A stretch of DNA of 64,000 nt. Source: Ignavibacteriota bacterium (GTDB lineage Bacteria; Bacteroidota; Ignavibacteria; UBA10030; SZUA-254). The DNA lies in NCBI GenBank assembly GCA_016212665.1, contig JACREZ010000027.1:1-64000 (forward strand), given 5' to 3'. Below, piece by piece: positions 59,592-64,000 of this stretch. The notes below the pieces were generated by a model. That model did no database searches and had not been told where the DNA came from. It saw nothing but the letters and a program-made list of their open reading frames with translations. A program made the position numbers and the translations under genes. Numbering within the stretch: the first letter of the stretch is position 1; each line of letters begins with the position of its first letter.

Positions 59592-60377
59592 ATGTTAGAA
59601 ACGTATCGTCGTTCTTTGAAAATGCCGGAGGCGGAAGAGTTGTTCGATTTGATGTTCTATCGCACACTTGCGTACTTGCTTGTTGTTCCGCTTTCTAAAA
59701 CTCCAATCACTCCGAATCAGGTAACGGTACTATCTCTCGTTGCAGGACTTATCGCTGCATATTATTTTTCGACTGGAGTACCGACGGCGTTAATGCTGGG
59801 AGCGATTTGGTACGCGCTCGCCAACATCTTAGATTGCGCAGACGGACAACTTGCACGTATCAACAAAAGCGGAACACCGCTTGGCCGAGTTGTTGATGGA
59901 GTTGCTGATTACATTTCAAGCGTGGCAATTTTTCTTGGAATCGGCTTCGGTTTGGAAGCGCAAGGGAATCCTCAATGGTTGCTTGTTATCGCCGCTGGAA
60001 TCAGTAGTGCCATTCATGCAATCAAGTTTGATGAAGTTCAAAGCGCTTATATTGCATATGCGAAAGGGGAGACTGGGGTAACAGGGAAAGAAATTGAAAA
60101 GTATTCTGCTCAATTAGAAGTTCCAAGTATTTCACCTGTGAAACGACTTACCCTGACGTTATATTTGATGTACCTGAAACTCCAACGAAACACTCAAACC
60201 TCAAAACCCGAAACTCAAACTTCAGTCAGGTTTTGGAGTTGGCTCGGACCGACGACAAACAGAACATTGCTCATTGTTGCCGCGCTGTTCGGAAATATTT
60301 ATGTGTTCCTTTACGGAGTCACCTTAGTAGGGAATGTGTACTTCTTTTTACTTTCAACATTCATGCGAAGACGATGA
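59592..60377 (+). CDS. CDP-alcohol phosphatidyltransferase 1
   Basis: A polytopic membrane enzyme of 261 aa. The active-site motif is complete in DCADGQLARINKSGTPLG followed by RVVDGVADY (D-x2-DG-x2-AR-x8-G-x3-D-x3-D). It transfers a phosphatidyl or similar group from a CDP-alcohol to a hydroxyl acceptor in lipid synthesis; the acceptor is unknown. The loop QRNTQTSKPETQTSVRF (about 198-214), between membrane segments, is encoded by an AAACC-word repeat. A paralogue follows 48 nt downstream. Confidence 0.9.
   Translation: MLETYRRSLKMPEAEELFDLMFYRTLAYLLVVPLSKTPITPNQVTVLSLVAGLIAAYYFSTGVPTALMLGAIWYALANILDCADGQLARINKSGTPLGRVVDGVADYISSVAIFLGIGFGLEAQGNPQWLLVIAAGISSAIHAIKFDEVQSAYIAYAKGETGVTGKEIEKYSAQLEVPSISPVKRLTLTLYLMYLKLQRNTQTSKPETQTSVRFWSWLGPTTNRTLLIVAALFGNIYVFLYGVTLVGNVYFFLLSTFMRRR
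60188..60224. repeat. AAACC-word repeat in frame within a phosphatidyltransferase gene
   Basis: GAAACACTCAAACC, TCAAAACCCGAAAC and TCAAAC follow in series and encode NTQTSKPETQT in a loop between predicted membrane helices. The paralogous protein downstream has an unrelated sequence at that place. Confidence 0.65.
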
Positions 60378-60425
60378 ACGCGTGGGCGCAGGGTGTAGAG
60401 TGCTGGGGCGAATAATAATTCTCCC

Positions 60426-61328
60426 ATGCACTCAACAAATGAACAGAAAATGAACCGTCCAAGTCCAATACAGTTTTTCAGAGAGACACTCAAGTCAGAC
60501 AAATACTACGCTGATGAACTCATCAACATTTATCTGCTGAGACCGCTTGCCGCGATGTTTGTCTGGTTGATTTATCCTACCGCAATCACTCCAAATCAAG
60601 TTACTCTGCTTGCGATTGTTGTTGGGTTTGCCTCAGCATATACTTACACATTCAATACACCGACTGCCATTGCGAATGCCGGCTTGCTCGTTGTGGCGAA
60701 AGATATTATTGATGATGCTGACGGACAACTTGCACGTGCAAAACAAATGTATTCACGGCGTGGTCGCTTCCTCGATTCCATCGGTGATTTTGTTGTTGAT
60801 GTGGCAATCTTTTCTGCAATTACATTTGTTGTGTATCGGAGCGAGCCATCGTTAGGCACGATTCTCTTGGGTTTGCTTTCGCTTGCGGGAATTACGCTGA
60901 GAGTTTCTTACCACGTCTTTTATCAGGTTTCGTTTCTCCATCTCGAAGAGCGATACAAACTGAATCGTATCACTGAGGAAATTACCGAGGAAGACAGAAG
61001 GGGAGACCAAATTGCGTTTCGGTTACAACAACTCTTTGTTTTGATTTACGGGTGGCAGGACCGACTCATGTACAAGTTGGATGCGTGGTGTAGAGGAAAT
61101 ATTTCCTCTAATGAGGAACTCCAACGATGGTACTGCGATAAATTCGGGTTGCGACTCTCAGGATTGTTGGGATTCGGGACGGAGTTGACGTTGTTGGGTG
61201 TTTGCTCGCTTTTCAATCAGTTGTATTTGTACTTTCTTTTGAATGTATTTTTGATGAACGGGATTTTGTTGTTCAGTGTGATGTACCGGAGGGTTGTTAT
61301 CAGGAAGCAAGTATCTCTGATGCACTGA
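60426..61328 (+). CDS. CDP-alcohol phosphatidyltransferase 2
   Basis: A 300 aa membrane enzyme with the complete motif DDADGQLARAKQMYSRRG followed by RFLDSIGDFVVD. About six hydrophobic segments are present. It shares ITPNQVT and the layout of the upstream gene, so the two are tandem paralogues that may act on different acceptors. A cytoplasmic charged loop (LEERYKLNRITEEITEEDRR) is specific to this copy. Confidence 0.9.
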   Translation: MHSTNEQKMNRPSPIQFFRETLKSDKYYADELINIYLLRPLAAMFVWLIYPTAITPNQVTLLAIVVGFASAYTYTFNTPTAIANAGLLVVAKDIIDDADGQLARAKQMYSRRGRFLDSIGDFVVDVAIFSAITFVVYRSEPSLGTILLGLLSLAGITLRVSYHVFYQVSFLHLEERYKLNRITEEITEEDRRGDQIAFRLQQLFVLIYGWQDRLMYKLDAWCRGNISSNEELQRWYCDKFGLRLSGLLGFGTELTLLGVCSLFNQLYLYFLLNVFLMNGILLFSVMYRRVVIRKQVSLMH

Positions 61329-61343
61329 GAGGAAGCCAGCCAC

Positions 61344-61862
61344 CTATCTGTTTAGAAAATATGTTCTGAATTCAGCAATTTCTTTATTTTCGATTTCAAC
61401 ATATTTATTGAATATTTTATCGCCTACTTGTTTCTGAAGCGCCGAGATGCCTACATCAATCAATCGTAATCCTTGTTGAGTGAGTAAAATATTATCGAAT
61501 GGCAGTCCGCTTATGTTTGAAGGTCTTTGTAAATCACGGTGAACAAATCCTGCACGATGCAATTCCTGTAAATCATTTTCAAAGACCTCGAGCCACAGTT
61601 CCCGTATCTCTACTTCATACGACCTGAAATCCAGAGGGTAGAGGCGTTCCATGACCAACATTTCTGCTTGTAGTGATTCATTAAAATCCAACCGGATAAA
61701 TTTTACAACCAGATTATTGATGCTGTTAGCAAATTGCATTTTCTCTGCTTCGCTCCCAATCTCAGAACGGGTGTCGCCAAGGAATAATTTCCCTACCTCT
61801 GTTTCACTTAATACGATGACAGTGTTATTAGCACCGGAAGATAATTTACGTGGGTATTTCAT
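61344..61862 (-). CDS. Miniature protein kinase-like protein
   Basis: A 172 aa protein with a kinase-like C-lobe. AGFVHRDLQRPSN carries the HRD catalytic loop, FDNILLTQQG an NxxL-like strand, and GLRLIDVGISAL a DxG metal-binding motif (DVG for DFG). VKFIRLDF and MLVMERLYPL stand for the N-lobe, which is much shorter than the usual 80-90 aa, and I see no clear glycine-rich loop. It could phosphorylate a small molecule or be a pseudokinase. It is convergent with the phosphatidyltransferase genes. Confidence 0.65.
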   Translation of the reverse strand: MKYPRKLSSGANNTVIVLSETEVGKLFLGDTRSEIGSEAEKMQFANSINNLVVKFIRLDFNESLQAEMLVMERLYPLDFRSYEVEIRELWLEVFENDLQELHRAGFVHRDLQRPSNISGLPFDNILLTQQGLRLIDVGISALQKQVGDKIFNKYVEIENKEIAEFRTYFLNR

Positions 61863-62071
61863 AGAACTGTACTATTGCTGTTTAAAATATATTCGTTTGT
61901 TTCAATCTATTATATCTGCATCAACATACTGTGTGTGTTGGTGAATGTTTCAAGTTGTTGAGCGGTTAACGTTTTTTGGGGTGCGATGGCTAGGATTATT
62001 TGCACTCGTGTTTATACAAGATACGACACCGATACTATTGTAAACCCAATGTTAACGGCAACTACGGATTG

Positions 62072-62128
62072 CAGGACGCGGAGCGTCTGTTTTGGCATTG
62101 CTACGCAGGAGCGTAGCAACGAGAAGAA
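62072..62128 (+). repeat. REP-like element, two hairpins, copy 1
   Basis: Hairpin GACGC-GGA?-GCGTC (62075-62087) and hairpin TTGCTACGC/GCGTAGCAA (62098-62119), followed by CGAGAAGAA. A related copy lies at 63904-63956. The spacing TGTTTTGGCA between hairpins is also kept. Confidence 0.8.
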
Positions 62129-62157
62129 CCACTGTCCGCCCGCTATCGCTAAGCCCT

Positions 62158-62172
62158 TGTTAGCGGCTGCCA
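62158..62172 (+). repeat. Inverted repeat arm flanking the S41 gene (left)
   Basis: TTGTTAGCGGCTGCC here matches the reverse complement of GGTTGCCGCTAACAA at 63580-63594 at 13 of 15 positions, with 11 in a row identical. The pair brackets the S41 lipoprotein gene. Confidence 0.5.
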
Positions 62173-62189
62173 TACTTCTCGTCTGAATA

Positions 62190-63533
62190 CTATTGATTGT
62201 CATTTTGGTTTATCAGTGTCTTGGCAAATTCCATTTCTGTGTCAATCCCTTTTGCTTTGTCGGTTATGCTAATTGCTACGATTTTATCAGGGATAATTCC
62301 TTTGTTCCAATCTGTTCCGCACGGACAATAGTTTACCTGATTGGCTACAAGAAATCTCAATCCGCTATTTGATAACTTAAATTCAATTGGTTCGTCAAAA
62401 AAAAATTGAGTGCCGCCTGTTTCTTGTCCAATGAGAGTTCCCAAATTATAACACTGAAATGTGGCAGCCATTACACTAGCTGAAGAAAAAGTATTTCGGT
62501 TCACAAGCATATAAACATTGCCTTTAAAAATATTTGAGTTGGTGTGTGATTGTTCAAGATTGTCCGAAAATGTTTGCGTATAAACTGTATCGGATTTTGG
62601 AGTTGAATAAGGAGAATACTTAACACTCCGTTTTGCATATTGAGTAAATTTATTTGTAGTGAGATACGCAAGCAATGTGTCACCATGAAATGTTGAGCCA
62701 CCCGGATTATCTCTTAAATCAATAACAAGCGATTTTATTTTTTTGTCATTGATTGATTTGAAAACTGTGTCGCAGAAAACAGCAAACTGCTCTTTGTCCT
62801 CACAGGCATTTATATCTATTACAACAGTTGAATTGTCAAGATACTTTGAAGTAAAATAAGGTTGATTATTTTGCGGAAAGCTGTCTAATGCTATTCCCAA
62901 AAGTTCAACTTGCTTTGGCAAATTGTCTGGAGTTCTAAGTTCAAGAGTAAATGTTTTGTCGAAACCGTAAACAGGATACAGTATGCGATGAAAGAAGAAA
63001 GCCATATAATCACTTTCGCTTTCTTGCAGTTCCCTGTTAATCATCAAATGCAAAGTGTTTACTATTTCTGTTGCCGATACTCCATTGACAGAAATTATTT
63101 CGGAATACAAAGGGAAAGGAGTGGATGATAGATTTTCGGAAGCATAAATTTTATTGTCCTTAATAAACACTTTTAATGGAATGAATAAACCACCCTGTTT
63201 TGAAAATTCTTTGCTATAAGAAAACGGAAATCCAAGCATTGAATGTGCGTCCTGTAACAGGTTGAAAAGCGGAAGCAGTCGGAAATAAAACTCCACAGCG
63301 TTCAATGGATTGTCTATACTGTTATAAATGTTTTGGTAAACCAAGTCAAATTCTGCTTTAGTGTGTAAGTGATACAAATTGTAGTGAGCAGTGTCTAACT
63401 TTCCGTAAAGAGATTTTAAGTCAGATTTCAAGTCAGATGGCGAAATTGTTTGAAAGGCATAGTTGTGTTGTTGCCGGCAGCCGAAACAGACAGTCAAAAA
63501 AGAAATTATGATTAAAATGTTAATTCGTTTCAT
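62190..63533 (-). CDS. S41 family peptidase lipoprotein
   Basis: A 447 aa protein. The signal ends in a lipobox (FLTVCFGC), so it is lipid-anchored. The N-terminal about 130 aa are helical; a PDZ-like region has EIISVNGVSATEIVNTLH. The S41 core has VIDLRDNPGGSTFHGD and the candidate nucleophile in NRNTFSSASVMAATF. The GKG lysine of CtpA-type enzymes is absent (GQETGGTQFF), as in other non-CtpA S41 groups. It differs from the S41 protein at 13126 and lies in an accessory-looking, more AT-rich stretch. Confidence 0.85.
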   Translation of the reverse strand: MKRINILIIISFLTVCFGCRQQHNYAFQTISPSDLKSDLKSLYGKLDTAHYNLYHLHTKAEFDLVYQNIYNSIDNPLNAVEFYFRLLPLFNLLQDAHSMLGFPFSYSKEFSKQGGLFIPLKVFIKDNKIYASENLSSTPFPLYSEIISVNGVSATEIVNTLHLMINRELQESESDYMAFFFHRILYPVYGFDKTFTLELRTPDNLPKQVELLGIALDSFPQNNQPYFTSKYLDNSTVVIDINACEDKEQFAVFCDTVFKSINDKKIKSLVIDLRDNPGGSTFHGDTLLAYLTTNKFTQYAKRSVKYSPYSTPKSDTVYTQTFSDNLEQSHTNSNIFKGNVYMLVNRNTFSSASVMAATFQCYNLGTLIGQETGGTQFFFDEPIEFKLSNSGLRFLVANQVNYCPCGTDWNKGIIPDKIVAISITDKAKGIDTEMEFAKTLINQNDNQ

Positions 63534-64000
63534 ACTGTCAAAGTTTGATAGGTCGGTTCATCGTTGCACTGTCTCCGAATGGTTGCCGCTAACAATTAAA
63601 TATACGCTATCTGTGCATCCCAAAGTAGGCAAATCCAAAACACATAGCGCAGGAATGCGCAGGTTTACGATGAAGTGAATAGCGGTTATTATCATACATT
63701 ATTTACTGGGTGATTTAGTTCTGTCTTCTGAATAGAGTTTGTCGTAAAGTAATATTGGTTCCGTTTTATTTCCCGTAAATATACATCATTCGTTTTGTCA
63801 ATCAAATTTGCTCTTGGTAATTATGAAGCGCTTTCATGATACTCTTTGCCGTACTGCCATGGTGTAGACATGACAGCAGAGTAAGTAACGCAACTATTTG
63901 ATGTGCGACGCGGAACGTCTATTTTGGTATTCCTACGCTGGCGTAGCAACGTGAAGAAATCTTCAAAAGGCAACGCCAATACTTGTTGTAAATAAATCAT
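63534..64000. other. Gene-free stretch at the window end
   Basis: 467 bp without a convincing gene. It contains the GCCGCTAACAA arm (63584-63594), a possible hairpin GCTATCTGTG / CACATAGC (63606-63650), and the second REP-like copy (63904-63956). The S41 promoter should lie at its left edge on the minus strand; none is clear. Confidence 0.5.
63904..63956 (+). repeat. REP-like element, two hairpins, copy 2
   Basis: GACG/CGTC hairpin (63907-63919) and CTACGC-TG-GCGTAG hairpin (63933-63946), then CAACGTGAAGAA. It matches copy 1 at 62072-62128 with scattered substitutions and a 2-nt shorter second loop, in the same orientation. Confidence 0.78.

Larger units (their letters stand above)
61863..62189. 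other. Gene-free stretch with a REP-like element
   Basis: 327 bp between two minus-strand genes with no convincing gene. It holds the two-hairpin repeat at 62072-62128 and GTTAACGGCAAC and TTGTTAGCGGC motifs (62051, 62158). The promoter of the kinase-like gene should be near 61863-61950 on the minus strand, but I could not assign it. Confidence 0.5.

Noticed and set aside
61986-62186. A 66-codon open frame between the kinase-like and S41 genes
   Set aside because: Most of it is the REP-like double hairpin read as protein (CRTRSVCFGIATQERSNEK); no start context or family supports it.
62050-63594. Integron attC sites around the S41 gene
   Set aside because: GTTAGCG/CGCTAAC do not fit the GTTRRRY/RYYYAAC cores and no integrase is present; kept only as an inverted repeat.
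1-64000. tRNA, rRNA, tmRNA, 6S or SRP RNA genes
   Set aside because: I looked through the intergenic spaces and saw no cloverleaf with a T-loop (GTTCRANNC) or other known RNA pattern; most intergenic spaces are short or filled with repeats. A covariance-model search would be decisive.

Overview
The window looks like chromosomal DNA from a Bacteroidota/Chlorobi-group bacterium, most likely an Ignavibacteria-like or related FCB lineage. Three lines of sequence evidence support this. Three secreted proteins end in type IX secretion (T9SS) C-terminal sorting domains with the YPNPFNP signature. Several genes are preceded by promoters of the Bacteroidota form TTG-N20-TAnnTTTG. The proteome also has a familiar FCB look: SusC-like TonB receptors with carboxypeptidase-regulatory domains, an hpf-hprK pair, and ribosomal protein S16 with a Lys/Ala tail. 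Base composition is moderate (low 40s % GC by eye). I recognise no rRNA, tRNA, CRISPR array or prophage.

Layout. 0-7.4 kb: two large T9SS cargo proteins. 7.5-13 kb: lysS, a TonB-dependent receptor, a family 2 glycosyltransferase and a lipoprotein. 13.1-17 kb: a run with S41 protease, DUF3108 protein, gamma-carbonic anhydrase-like protein and an MBL-fold hydrolase. 17-23.2 kb: a compact housekeeping run (hypothetical gene, ybeY, smg-like DUF494, topA, xerC/D, hpf, hprK). 23.3-30.1 kb: envelope and replication/translation genes (M23 peptidase, DUF2795, Omp85 protein, holB, metG). 30.1-33 kb: an accessory patch with a toxin-antitoxin pair, DinB protein, REP-associated tyrosine transposase with its palindromic repeats, and a secreted orphan. 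32.8-46 kb: a lipoprotein/TonB receptor pair, GT4 glycosyltransferase, WecE-like aminotransferase, a TatD-radical SAM fusion, a HEAT-cyclophilin fusion, another TonB receptor and a BNR/T9SS protein. 46.2-52.6 kb: ffh-rpsP-rimM-trmD-rplS, an MqnA-like gene, hicBA and recN. 52.6-61.3 kb: prolyl oligopeptidase, a vapBC-like pair, cysS, DoxX, rho, a DNA glycosylase and two CDP-alcohol phosphatidyltransferases. 61.3-64 kb: a second accessory patch with a miniature kinase-like protein, an S41 lipoprotein and REP-like repeats.

The most unusual feature is not a gene. At least ten places carry short, phrase-like word repeats of 30-100 nt with imperfect 7-12 nt periods. They lie in intergenic spaces and also inside reading frames. 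One family (AAACC/TCAAACC words) supplies hydrophilic linkers in MetG, CysS and a phosphatidyltransferase and the last codons of HolB. Its reverse complement supplies hydrophobic signal peptides of a TonB receptor and of the HEAT-cyclophilin protein. Another word family supplies a beta strand of a T9SS sorting domain, and another supplies the stop codon of the WecE-like gene. Separately, a RAYT transposase gene is bracketed by copies of a multi-hairpin palindrome. Function calls rest on motif recognition by eye; no database search or folding was run.
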